Source: Toxonevra muliebris (Eukaryota > Arthropoda > Insecta > Diptera > Pallopteridae). Taken from it: a stretch of DNA of 64,000 bases. The stretch lies in assembly GCA_963691655.1 (NCBI GenBank), contig OY829327.1, forward strand, positions 60,028,079-60,092,078, written 5' to 3'. The position numbers and the translations under genes are program-made. Below the pieces are notes generated by a model, which saw only the letters and a program-made list of their open reading frames with translations, ran no database searches and was not told the DNA's origin. Positions 34,546 to 45,362 of the stretch are shown piece after piece. Position 1 is the first letter of the stretch, and the number at the start of each line of letters is the position of its first letter.

Positions 34546-35814
34546 TTTGTATTAAATAATTTTTCATTACATCCTTTAAACTGACACAAAACCGATATAG
34601 CAGTGACTGACAAATTGTTGTGTCAATTGATTATTTGAATTGATGATTTGTAATTTGATAGAGAGCTGTTAAAGCTGACGATTAAAAATTTTTTAAAAAG
34701 ATTGATTTTATGCAACCGCTTCTTTGAGTCACTGACTACTACTACGCTCATACTTGGCATCATTTGATTCCATAAATAATCTGAAACCATTTCTGTGAAC
34801 TGAAAATCACATTTTAAAACTTTAATAAAGAACGGCATATCCAATTAAATTGAAATCGGAAAACGAAACGACACGAAAGTCAGACACCTATAAAATTTTT
34901 TGTACCAAAAGATGCCAATATCCTCGTACAGTTTATCCAAAACAGAGAGGGCTGTTATTAAATATCAATTGATGTGCTATTGTAACTTGAATTTCCGGTT
35001 GTTGTGAAAAAATCTTAAATATTTAAATTTTTATTTATACTGAGATTGGATTTTAGTTTCTATAAGTATTTATATCCGCTAAGCCAAAAATCTTAAAAAA
35101 TTTCGATAGTCAACTCATATGTGGGGAAAGTAGTTTTCAAAAGAAGCAATTGTAACGATTGTTTGATTTCGTGGATTATCAAGGCCTTAAAATAAGTCCT
35201 TCAGATGAATTTTAATTATATAAATAATACGAATTATGAAAATTTTATTCATTTGTATTTAAAGATAAAGCTTTTTTAAGAGATCAAACGCATTTAATAT
35301 ATTTACTGCTTTAAGCTGTTATATCGGGTATCCCAAAACTAACTTTAGGAATTTGACAGCTAATAACTATTAAACAGTTTTGACAACTTTAAATGTAGTT
35401 AAGAAATGAGTAACTATAAAAAATATACAACATTCATTCATTCAGGAAATTAATGAATTATCTTAAAATATTCAAAATGATGTCCTTCGAATTGATGCTT
35501 GTCATTTGTTATTGTTAAAAAAAGATATGCAACAAAAATGACATTAAACATATAGTGGGTTTTGGGATAAACTTTATCTACAGTATTTTTATTCTAGTTA
35601 ATAAAATTTATCTGAATTATATAAATAAAATTTAATTGTAATGTACAAACGTTGTAACCGTTTTATTTTTAAACGTCACAAAAATAAACAAGCTGCCAGA
35701 CAATTGCTTTCTTTATTGCACAGTGTTAATTTTGGATAACACATGTAAGTATTCCACACTAATTTAAAATGCAACAAATTCTCTCAATTGAGAAAAACAT
35801 GTAGAAAAGGATGT

Positions 35815-35972
35815 TGGCGTTTCGCAGACGCAAGTGCTCAAGATGAGTGTCACAAAAACGCAACATGTTCAGTTTTTGCTTAACAAAAATTAGCTTGAGC
35901 TGTCGCCATTTTATCTAGCGTATTATTTTTCTGCTACTTTAGCTGAAAATGTTTTGCATCTGCGAAACGCGA
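35815..35972. repeat. Small inverted-repeat element of about 158 bp
   Basis: GGCGTTTCGCAGACGCAA at 35816 is the near-exact reverse complement of TTGCATCTGCGAAACGCG ending near 35971. No duplication assigned. Confidence 0.5.
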
Positions 35973-36258
35973 CTAAGAGAAAAAGAAATCTGTGATTTTA
36001 ACAGTTCATCGTTGTTGTTAAGAAAATCTGTCGTATTGAATGCAATTTGTTTGATTCAACAGTTTTTTATTTTGCATTAACAACTTTCGTAACATCTCTG
36101 CTGTTGTAATTATCTGTTGAATATTTAGTTCATAAATTTTTCAGTTTTAGAAAAATATTTTCGACGAATCATTGGTGTGCTGTACGATTTGTGAACAAAA
36201 TTATTTTCATTTGTTTTTCGTTTCAACTTGTTTTAAGAATCTCGTAACTGATATCAAA

Positions 36259-36354
36259 ATGGACGAAAAGACGAAAAAGTTTACAATTAAAGAGGAGATG
36301 GATAGTTTTATCGTACACGTGAACTCTGCGGCGAACTCACATCAATCTTTTTAA
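36259..36354 (+). CDS. Candidate 31-codon ORF, MDEKTKKF type
   Basis: ATG at 36259, preceded by AAA, opens a short hydrophilic frame (MDEKTKKFTIKEEMDSFIVH...) ending at 36354, followed at once by AATAAATG. Codon content looks less random than the surroundings, but the length is too short for a firm call. It may be the N-terminus of a decayed transposase. Confidence 0.2.
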   Translation: MDEKTKKFTIKEEMDSFIVHVNSAANSHQSF

Positions 36355-36664
36355 CATGAATAAATGAAATATATATTAAAATAATAATTTAAATAAAAAA
36401 TATTTTTAATATACCACATTTTTAAAATGGACTAAAAAGTATAAAATAATTTCTCCTAACCCCATACAGATTCACAATCACATATAGATTTCTTATCTTG
36501 AAAATTTGTAACTGTGAATTTTAGTAGGACGAAAATACTTGTATGATTTAAAACAACAAACGTGGTTCGCACGCAATAGGAAATTGATGGATGAATAGTT
36601 CACCTAAATGGCTAGCAATTTTATCTCTATCCATTTGCGTCCCATATGGATCGCTAACGATGAA

Positions 36665-36880
36665 TTCAATGCTTTGATCTATGAAAAAAATGGAAAAACT
36701 TCCTACGCTAATATTTTAAATATTATATTTATATATATTTTAGATATTTCATATTGCATTGTCTTCCAGTTCTGAACTATATTTTAAATTTTAAGTCTCT
36801 AGCTCATCGGGAAGTTAGTTTAAAATCGATTGCAAAATTTGTACCGAACAGACTGACAGACAGACACCATTGAAAGCGAG
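36665..36880 (+). repeat. Dispersed repeat with AGTCTCTAGCTCATCGRGAA, copy 1
   Basis: This block, including TTTTAGATATTTCATATTGC and ending in tandem ACAGACTGACAGACAGAC, recurs on the opposite strand at about 62765-62985 with many small differences. Non-coding. Confidence 0.75.
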
Positions 36881-36889
36881 TTGATATAA

Positions 36890-37800
36890 ACGTTGTAAAA
36901 AATCGACTTTTCTTTTATACCAACAGCCTCACATTTGTTTCTACAGATTTTGCTGTAGCCAGTAAATAACAGAATTGCAATAATTTTTATGGTTCTAACT
37001 CTTGGATTCGAAATAACAGAATTTTAGTTCAATTGACAGTTTCACTGTTGGTTTCATAACAACAGCGCATCCATTTTTATCAGTATCCACATTCAGATTT
37101 GAAGTAACCGATTTTTGGTTCATGCAATAGTTTAGACTGTTCAATGTAAAGCAACAGCACATTATCTGTGAAAATAACAGTGTTCACTTCGGGATGGGAT
37201 TTAACAGCAAAATCTGTTGGTTCAATATGCTTCCCGTTTGATATAACAACATTTTTCCCCTCAGTGTACAATTTTTTTAATTCAAAAATAGAAATGCCAA
37301 TATTTCTCAATTTCCATTTGACGCAATGAATCGCAAAGTTTGCAGCAAAGAATGCGTATAAAAGTTGTCTTTGGATAAGTATCTATCTATCTTTCGACCA
37401 CATTTAGCGAATATCCTACATAAGTTTCGCGTTTTCGAAAAGTAGTACAATGCCGTTTAAAGGCTTTTAATGCAATAAATTGGTAAGTAAGATAAATACT
37501 TTTTGCGGCGTTCAGACTTATTGTAATAAATTACCATTTTTAATATTTTGTAACACACACTGAAATTGATGTTATATTACTTTTAAGCAAAACAGGCATC
37601 AGAAAAATGATTTAAAAAAGATCTAATCTATTAAACCATTATCAATAGGGTGGCTAAGACCCCACAACACGACGACAAAATGGAGTTTGCTGCAAATGGT
37701 TGCCGTGTTGACTGAAACTTGAAAAGAATAAACGTGGTAACGAAAAATTGATTTTAATTCTATTTTTCACATTTTCCACCCAATTTTTAATTTTTCAGAA
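36890..37800. other. AACAG-motif-rich sequence, no gene recognised
   Basis: The stretch at 36920-37300 has many spaced copies of AACAG/CTGTT (for example ATAACAGAATT twice). A minus-strand open frame of 76 codons at 37080-37310 has no recognisable domain. Confidence 0.35.
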
Positions 37801-37807
37801 ATGAAAA

Positions 37808-37990
37808 ACAATGCTTGTGTTCAGAAAACGACCTCTGCTCAGCAACATGTTGAGCTGAAGTATCAGAAAAATAATACGCTCAATGAAATGACGACTGCTC
37901 CATATATTTTTGTTGATCATAAAGTGATCAATTTGCGTTCATAAGACAAACAGGTAGCAGAGGCGTTTTCTGAACGCAAGCAATAATTGT
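37808..37990. mobile_element. Short MITE of about 180 bp
   Basis: GCTTGTGTTCAGAAAACG near 37813 and the reverse complement of the right end, GCTTGCGTTCAGAAAACG (right end about 37982), form inverted repeats that continue with CCTCTGCT. Possible 3-bp AAT on both sides. Confidence 0.65.
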
Positions 37991-38479
37991 TAAGAAAACT
38001 TAAAAAAAATTTATTTTTGTAATGTCTCAATGTTGTCGAGCATGAAATTCTATTTAGACAATGCCATTAGTATTATCTGTATTATAATTTATACTTGGCA
38101 GTACAGTTTCTTTCGGCACTAAATTGACTGAAGTAAGTGTAAGGACGAAGAAATTGAAACACCGGAAAATTATTATTTAAAGGTCTTTTATTGAGCAATG
38201 TTCGATTGTGAGTGAAAAAATATTTTTCAAGTCATACAAAAGTTCAGGCGGACAAATTCAATATATGTTTTTCATTATTCGAAACCTGTATATAACAAGT
38301 ATGTATAAAACAAAAGCAAGTATATAAAATCCAACAGTAAGAAACTAAACAAACTATTATTTTGGCTATGATTTTTGCATGCATTTAATTTTAAATAAAA
38401 CTTTTAAAAAAATGAAATATAATGTTCTGAAATATCAAAAAGTGTTGATCTACGACAGTAGATTTGCTTAGTTAAAGCA

Positions 38480-39718
38480 TGGTCACGAAATAATTTTTAC
38501 AAAAGCAAAGTGCTGCATTTCAGCTAACGGTAAATTTACAGTTAAGTAAAGCTTACAGTCAAAAGTTTAAAGTGTGTAGATCTAGTCACTAGTACAAATT
38601 TGTTTCTTGACGAGTGCGGGTAACAGTATGGCATCGAAAAAAAAAACTCGAGAATCAATAATTGACATTTCTTCGGAAAACAACGCACTTTCATATGCTG
38701 AAATTGCACGACGCGCTATGTCTCAAGAGTGAAACGAGATTTTAAAATTTTTAAAAGATAAGACTATTAAACAAAAGAAAGGTGATGGTAGAAAAACTCG
38801 ATTTCAAGATCCAAATTTAGTGAAGTGGTGGAAACAGCGACCACACCAATCAGAACGGGATATTGCAAAAACATTGAACATATCGAAATCTTTCGCACAT
38901 AAAATTAAAGTCCGACAAAATCTTCATTCGTATAAAGTACAAAAAGTGCCGAATCGCAATGATTTAAGTAACGAAAAAGCAAAATCAAGAGCACGTAAAT
39001 TGCATGACAAACTCTTAAGCGGCATAGAGGTCGCGTCATTATTGATGACGAAACTGATTTTTGAAGCAGATTTTTCACAATTACCCGGAAAAAAATATTA
39101 TGTTGCATACACCAAAGGAGGTGTAAACAAAATTTGTAAGCATCAAAAAACTGAAAATTTTCCCAAAAAGCTTATGGTGTGGCAAGCTATATGTTTCTGT
39201 GGCCTTAAGACAAAACCGTTTATAACATCTGGTACCATAAATTCCAGAATTTATATTGATATGTGCCTCAATCGGGTCTTGCTGCCTTTTTATAAAAAGC
39301 ATACAGTTCCAGCTATATTTTGGCCTGATTTGGCGACTTGCCATTATTCTAAAGAAACGTTGGCAAGTTTACCAAAGCAGTTCAATCCGCCCAACTGCCC
39401 CGAACTGCGGCCGATTGAAAAATACTGGGCTATAATAAAACAAAAATTGCGAAAATATTACAAACCTTCAGAAAATATATCAGACTTTTCAAAAAAGTGG
39501 CAGAAAGCAACAAAAAAAAACTGGAAAAAACTGTGTCAAAAACCTAATGGCAGGTCTTAAAAAAAAGTGAATTCGCTAAAACACCAATGGTTGAATAAAA
39601 TCTTTTACGTTATCTGAAAATAAATAAAATTTTAAAAAATCTTTGTAGTTGGTTTTTTTTTCATTTTTAGAAATATAGAAATAATGTGCGTGACTTTGTA
39701 AAAATTATTTCGTGACCA
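38480..39718 (+). mobile_element. DD37E-family Tc1/mariner transposon, second copy
   Basis: Terminal inverted repeats TGGTCACGAAATAATTTTTA (left, 38480) and the same 20 bases reverse-complemented at the right end (39718) match exactly and continue CAAA. TA follows the right end (39719-39720), while CA stands at the left (38478-38479), a likely mutation of TA. The length of 1239 bp suits the family. It encodes a broken transposase on the + strand. Confidence 0.9.
38628..39600 (+). pseudogene. DD37E-related mariner transposase with stop, compensating frameshifts and internal deletion
   Basis: The reading starts at ATG 38628 (MASKKKTRESIIDISS). A stop sits after RRAMSQE near 38731. The helix-turn-helix part (SERDIAKTLNISKSFAHKIK) and the RARKL linker follow. 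The DDET catalytic motif near 39045 is in the +1 frame, between two shifts that cancel out. WPDLATCHY keeps the second Asp, and LRPIEKYW supplies the Glu, but only 29 residues separate them, because about eight are deleted (ASLPKQFNPPNCPELRP). Compared with the copy at 9223-10244, motifs are shared (KVQKVP, GKKYYVA against SQNFYVA, FPKK) but the sequence is clearly different, so it is another lineage of the same family. Confidence 0.9.
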
Positions 39719-39989
39719 TACTTTAGTACAGTTAGTTAAAGCTCTGGCTTTAAAAGAATGCAATCAATTTAATTGCAATACTTTGAAATCACAGTTAATA
39801 ACCGACAATTCATGATTGTAGTTACTGAATAACATATTTGACTCCAGAATAAAAAGGCAGTGGGAAGTCTTTTTTGGAGTCGCCGATTGGTTATTTATTT
39901 AGATTCATTTAGAAAAGTCATTTTAGAGTCAAGGGAATGCAATCTTTTTTTTGAAATAATGAGACTCCAAATCTTATGACTCCAAAATC

Positions 39990-40195
39990 GTGACTGCTTT
40001 GAAGTCACTTGGAGTCACTTAAATACTCTTGAACTCAAATGCAGTCATTTGGAGTCAATTGAAATTTACAGTCAATTGGAATCCGGTGAAGTCATTTGGA
40101 GTCAATTGGGAATTTGAAGTCACTTGGAGTCAATTGGGGTTTTGAATTCAATTGGAGTCAATTGGAATCAAATTAAATGTGAAGTCAATTTTAAT
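39990..40195. repeat. Short irregular tandem array of TTGGAGTCAATTG
   Basis: At least ten copies of GGAGTCA or its variants (GAAGTCA, GCAGTCA), spaced about 10-20 bases, most followed by ATTGG or CTTGG. The array continues weakly on the far side of the nested element (40600-40650). Confidence 0.85.
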
Positions 40196-40650
40196 ATATG
40201 TTTTATTCAATATTTCCATTTATTCATTTTATCAAAACCAATTGTCTAAATAAATTGCAGTTTTTATTATTCGCAACAACCCTAATATATAAATACTCAA
40301 GGATATTCAAGTTTTAAACATTTTTTTTTTAATGATGAAAAATCTATGATATATGAATGATTTCCTATTGCATACATATCACCCTTTTGGAAGACAAGAC
40401 AATAACGCATTTAATTTTTATGAACAATATATAAAAATAAGTTTGAAATAAAAAAAAATAATTCCAAAACATTTTTCTTATTTAAAATGATTTAAAAACC
40501 AATTTTAAATATTCTTTATATACATTTATTGCTTTTTTGTAATCCCTTCCAAAAGTGGTGAAAAACTTCATACGAGGAGTCAACGTATGACCATCGATAT
40601 TTAAGTGACTCCAGGTGACTTCAAAGCAGCCATGATTTTGCAGTCATTTG

Positions 40651-41207
40651 CATTGGCGTAACTAGGATCATTGCCAGGGGGGAGGGGGCCAGGTCCCCCT
40701 AAAAATATATTTAACACTTTTTCGGCTGTAATTTTTTCTTTAACAAATTCCTGTAACACGGTTGCCCTTAACCAAAGTCTTGAAAACGGAGCAGCTCAAG
40801 CATAATGCGATTTCAAAATCACTTAAAAGTAACATTTTTTACCCGGGTATTTGAAAAGATGTTTACACGACAAAAATGTTAGTTGGACAATCAAAAAATT
40901 GCTTGCATAACCGCCGCATAATTAATAAGTGTTGTCTAAAAGAATAAGGAAATGTTATAAATTTTGTTGTAGAAACTAATAATCTTTTACTGCTTTAAGT
41001 ATTTATTAATAAAAAATTTTCCTTTTTTTCACATATATTCAATTTTTTTTAATGAATACAAGTTTTTACATATTCTATAAATTAATCATTTACTTTGGAC
41101 TTAACTTTTCTTGCCATTATTTCTGGGGGAGCCCTGAAGCCAGCTGGGGGGGGGGGGGCGCGAGGGGAGGGGGCGTGCCCCCAGGCCCCTGCCTAGTTAC
41201 GCCAATG
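40651..41207. mobile_element. hAT-type MITE nested in the GGAGTCA element
   Basis: The ends CATTGGCGTAACTAGG and CCTAGTTACGCCAATG are perfect 16-base inverted repeats. GTCATTTG flanks both sides exactly (40643-40650 and 41208-41215), an 8-bp duplication. The subterminal parts are strikingly G-rich (GGGGGGAGGGGGCC on the left, a run of G with GGCGCG near 41145-41172 on the right), unlike the AT-rich surroundings. No ORF. It is younger than the element it interrupts. Confidence 0.92.
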
Positions 41208-41744
41208 GTCATTTGCAATCATATGATTTTAAAAAAAATATTGCATTCCCTTGACTCTAACAAAAACTTTTCTAAATGAATAACCAATCCGGGACTCCAA
41301 AAAAGACTTCCAACTGTAATTTTTTATTCTGGAGTCAAATATGTTATTCAATAACTGCAATCAAAAATGATTATTCATTTGTGACTTATATCCTCAATTT
41401 ACTGCATTCTTTTACATCTCTGGTATAGACAAAGGCAAAATGTGCCGTTGTCCAGATGATTGTCTCTTTTTATAGTGTAAAATTCCAGTCTCTTTCTGTT
41501 CTCTCGCTGGAATACTCTATTTCGAATTTTAATTTTGACATTTGGTGAATTCACTAAAGGGTATATATTATTTTTAAGGAAAGTAATATAAAAAGGGAAT
41601 TATTTCACTGTTTGTTTAATTCTGCTGCATATAAGAATAGAAATAGACTGAAGTCGGTAATTATCGTCGTGTTGCAGCCTGTGTGTTTTTCTTCATAAGA
41701 ATGCAAGAGATATTTACTGCATTTATGGGTTGGAGCTTCACGGA

Positions 41745-42045
41745 CTCAACTGAAGCTCCTGGACCGTATTCAATATCGAGTGATAAAGCTAATAGGAGAC
41801 AGTAGGGTTTCCAGCTGTATCCTTGGAACATCGTAGAAACGTGGCATGCGCCCCTCTGTTCTACCGCTATTTTTAAAGCAAATGCTCTGCAGAAATACGC
41901 GATTTGATGTTACCAGAAAAATCCCAAGCATTTGCTTAAGGCTTGTTTTTCTGCCTGTTTCAGCTATTCTAAACGACCGTTTAGATGGTCGTGCATGCTC
42001 GAAGACTGCTCGTCTCACGACAAGTGTCATCATACCCAAGTAACA
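41745..42045 (+). pseudogene. Non-LTR retrotransposon, C-terminal end of reverse transcriptase ORF
   Basis: The + strand in shifting frames reads KLIGDSRVSS, LEHRRNVACAPLFYRYF and then SYSKRPFRWSCMLED. This is the typical C-terminal block of LINE ORF2 proteins (SLEHRR...FYRYF). At least two frameshifts occur within 300 bases, so it is a dead 5'-truncated fragment. Confidence 0.65.
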
Positions 42046-42204
42046 CAGATAGCCGTGTTATGGTAGTAAAAAGTGTACATACCTGGTTGTGGGCACGTTT
42101 TGCGGTCATTGGTAATGGCTGTATTTAATGAAAAAGTTAGCATTTCATGGTGTTTGCATCGGTAGAATATACCGTAAATGATACGACGCTAAAAATGACG
42201 TGTG

Positions 42205-43345
42205 TTGTCAGGGTCGGAGCAGTGCTTGTAGTCAGGGTCGGAGCACCGAAAATTGTAATGATGCGTTTTGACTTCGGAAATACATTTTTTTTCACCCGTG
42301 CGTATTTTTCGTGTCATTTTATCGTATCGTATCATGTGTATATTCTGTCAATGGGAAATAATCAATGCACTTGGTTTGCTAAATCAACGCGCGGTGGCGA
42401 CACTTTCGCCGATAGCAAATGTGTAATTAATCCCGTGGTTCCTAGTATTGTTTATGTGACTTTACAGAATTTACACCGTGAAATTGCAAAAATACACGTA
42501 AGCCTCTTAAATCTAACTACGTTTCAAACGAGAAATTAACTTTTTTTAAGGGTTGATGTAGTTGGCACGAGTAACGTGCGGGGGCACCTGGGCGCTCTCG
42601 CTCTTCCCCTCGTTACGAAATATACTATTTAACCTCTCGATGTCCAAGGTCACATTTTTTACTTTTCTTTATTTTAGTTACTTTTCTTAAATTCTAATGG
42701 AATCAAAGGAAAACATAATTTTTGAAGTGAAACTTCTTTAGCGGCGCTGTGAATCGAAAAAATACAAATGAAATGAGCTTTCATTACGCTCATACGAAGA
42801 TAATAAGAAACAAATGTATGCTGTTGTTAGTATTTAGCGAGCAAGGTCATATGGGGATCGGCTGCATACAACTAAGCAGAGAAATTTGCTGTACAGGGAG
42901 TCAGAAGCTCAATAGGCTCTTTTCAAATTATGTTTGTTCTAATGGCTCTATTGGCTCTTTTAAAATACATGTGTTTGTTGTATTTTGATATTTTACAACA
43001 AACACAAGAATCGTTGTATTTCGAGCACACATGAAAAAGATGCGGAAAAGTCGTTTTCTGAGGAAGATGAAGACTGTTGCATAATATACTTTGAGCCGAT
43101 TGACATGCCGCCTTGACTACAACAACTGCGATTCAGAATCAATAAAAGAAAAAAATCAAATTTTCTTTTAAATTCACTCAAAGGGATTTTTATTTTGATT
43201 TCAGGTCTCTTTCCCCGGTTGTAAGTGTAATTTTTCCTTTCCTTTTGATTTTTATGGTATTTTCAATCATATTCGTTAATTTCTTATTGATTTTCTACAG
43301 TGCTCAGACCCTAACAGCAGTGCCCCCGACCCTGACTACAAATTT
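42205..43345. mobile_element. Inverted-repeat element with doubled CAGGGTCGGAGCA termini
   Basis: The left side has CAGGGTCGGAGCA twice, 27 bases apart (near 42209 and 42234); the right side has CCCCGACCCTGACTACAA near 43325 and a second, weaker copy (TGCTCAGACCCTAACAG) near 43302. TTGTAGTCAGGGTCGG appears on both sides in inverted orientation. The ORF at 42147-42539 spans the boundary and is not credible as a gene. Confidence 0.6.
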
Positions 43346-44299
43346 TTGTTCTTTGTAAATGCCCATGACTCCTGAACTATTAATCCAATTATATTTAATA
43401 TTCAGCAAAAACATAGCAATTTGTGAGATCTATTCAACGATATGCAACATTATTAAAAATTCGGCATTCAACGGAAGTTATGAAGCAAAAGTCAAAATAT
43501 GCTCCAACCCTGAAGACATTCCCCTACATAATAAATATTATGAAAGAACAAGCTGACAAGATAATTAAAATAAGTGAATGAAAAATATTTAATAAGCATT
43601 GTGATAGAAAAAGAAGCTCGATGTATTTGCATATAATAAAATATAAAGTATAAAATATATTTCAAGCAGGTATTATTACAGAACTTTTAAATTGCAGTAC
43701 TTTCCTTCTAAGACAGAAATGTTATGAGGAACATAATTTTTCCTGTAAATATATGTTATAATGTTTGACATCAAAAATTAAAGCGCCTCCATAAAAAGCA
43801 ACATTTAGCAATTTCATGAAATGAAAAAATTTTTTTTTGTTTTGAAAATATTACACACGATATTTGAAAGCATAAATAAACTTATGTATTATAAATAGGT
43901 TAAATTAATTATAAATGGAATTAATTGAGAACTAAAAAAACATGAATGGCATAATATTGTGTAAAAATGTAGATACAGCGATGGAAATATTCAAAAACTC
44001 ATAAACTGGTGTACTACCATCAATGTGTCAATATATATTTTTTTGTAAATGTAATAGCTTAAGTCATTAGGAAAACTATATTAAATTTATCAACAAGGGT
44101 CAAATTATTCAAATTATATTATTGAGCCCTGAGTTATTGCAAATTATAAAAAAAAAGAGTTCCAGTTTCAATAGCGGTATAGTACATCACAGCTGTATAC
44201 GTTGGCATATACAAACATTATAAGCAAAGAAAAACCATTTTGTAGTGTGTGCGACAGGGACAAAAAACACATCTGTCGAATCGATTTGCTAGAATAGGT

Positions 44300-44985
44300 G
44301 CGTTCCCGTACTTTTTGGGTAAAGTCTGGTAAACTGAGAGTAAACGAAAAATGCTCTCTCTGATACACAAAAATGCACAAAAGTACGGGAACCACAAAAC
44401 CACTTTTCATGCACGAAACAAAACGTCAAATTTTAACGACAGTTAAATTAAAAAAACAAAGTTTCTGTGATATTTAATAAAATAAAAATGGTTAAATCTT
44501 ACAAGAAAATAAATAAATAATGAAAAAATTAAATTATTCGCCTGTCTACTTTTGTGGAATCTTTGGGTTCACAATCACCATTTGTATTATTCATAAATGG
44601 CAGAAGCTTCTACAGCGTCAGAAGTTGAACAGACAATTGTGGAGAATGTAGTTAAAAATTAACTAATTCAATTTCAAATGTCTTTTAAACATTTTCCATT
44701 TTAAATATCACTTATTTTTCTAAAAATACTTTATTTATTTATTAATTTCAAATTTTCAATATAGTTTTTCAAAAGCAAAATAGCTGACAAATACAAAACA
44801 GCTGATTGTTTGACACTTTTAAAATTTTTACCCGAAGAAAAAGTGGGGGCTATTTCGTGCAAAAAGAAGAAGACAATGACTCTCTCATCTCTGCTCTCAT
44901 TTGCAAGTTTTTTGAGTACGGGAACGCTTTCTGGGCTGTTTTGGGCGAACGCGTTCACCCGCGTTGTAGTACGGGAACAGAGCTA
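44300..44985. mobile_element. Inverted-repeat element with GTTCCCGTACT ends
   Basis: GTTCCCGTACT near 44303 and its complement AGTACGGGAAC near 44969 bound about 685 bases; the same motif occurs twice more inside (near 44382 and 44917). No coding potential. Confidence 0.5.
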
Positions 44986-45080
44986 ATATTTGGTTTGATC
45001 GTGAAAAAGAAATAGATTCAATAATAAAATTGTATAATGTGCATAGTATTGTGCTTTTTAGTAGATATGCAAAAATACAT

Positions 45081-45362
45081 CTAAATATAATTAAATATAT
45101 ATTTCCTTTTTGTTACGTAACTTAACCTCAAAAACTTACTTTGTTTGTTTGTATTCGTTTCCATAGTTCGCGTAACAGTCGTGTTGCTAAAGAGGCCGAC
45201 TAAATGGTGTTCTACTATATGGTCGTACTTTCTTGTCGGCACAACATCCGCACGGTTAAAGTCCTTGACAAAATAATTGCGAATGTAGTCGGCTAACTTC
45301 AAGTCAGGCCAAATGACGATCTGTGTTACTTGGGTATGAATGGCGGTCTTCGAGATAATCAA
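45081..45362 (-). other. Unassigned coding-like open frame of 93 codons
   Basis: The minus-strand frame begins at ATG 45362 and has a polar, protein-like composition (WPDLKLADYIRNYFVKDFNR), overlapping the right copy of the inverted repeat described at 42030-45340. I do not recognise the family. It may be an exon or a transposon remnant. Confidence 0.25.

Larger units (their letters stand above)
39751..41414. mobile_element. Long-TIR element built around a GGAGTCA array
   Basis: TAAAAGAATGCA at 39751 is mirrored at 41403-41414, and inverted similarity continues for more than 150 bases, including GAATAACATATTTGACTCCA, AAAAAGACTTCCAACTG-type sequence and CATTCCCTTGACTCTA. CTCTGG lies just outside both ends (39742-39747 and 41418-41423), a possible duplication. 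The left inner part is an array of GGAGTCA repeats. A hAT MITE is nested at 40651-41207. No transposase. Confidence 0.75.
42030..45340. mobile_element. Possible large composite element bounded by a 21-base perfect inverted repeat
   Basis: CATACCCAAGTAACACAGAT at 42031-42050 occurs reverse-complemented at about 45319-45338, with one more matching base outside. Between them lie several other inverted-repeat units (42205-43345, 44300-44985). I could not find a target duplication or transposase, and the similarity just outside the repeats (CGAAGACYGC on both sides) suggests an inverted duplication rather than simple transposon ends. Confidence 0.4.

Noticed and set aside
39990..40195. CRISPR-like array
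   Set aside because: The GGAGTCA units are too short and irregularly spaced, lie inside a transposon, and the genome is eukaryotic.
42147..42539. 130-codon ORF as a new gene
   Set aside because: It begins outside and ends inside the inverted-repeat element at 42205-43345 and contains the terminal repeats (VVRVGA twice).
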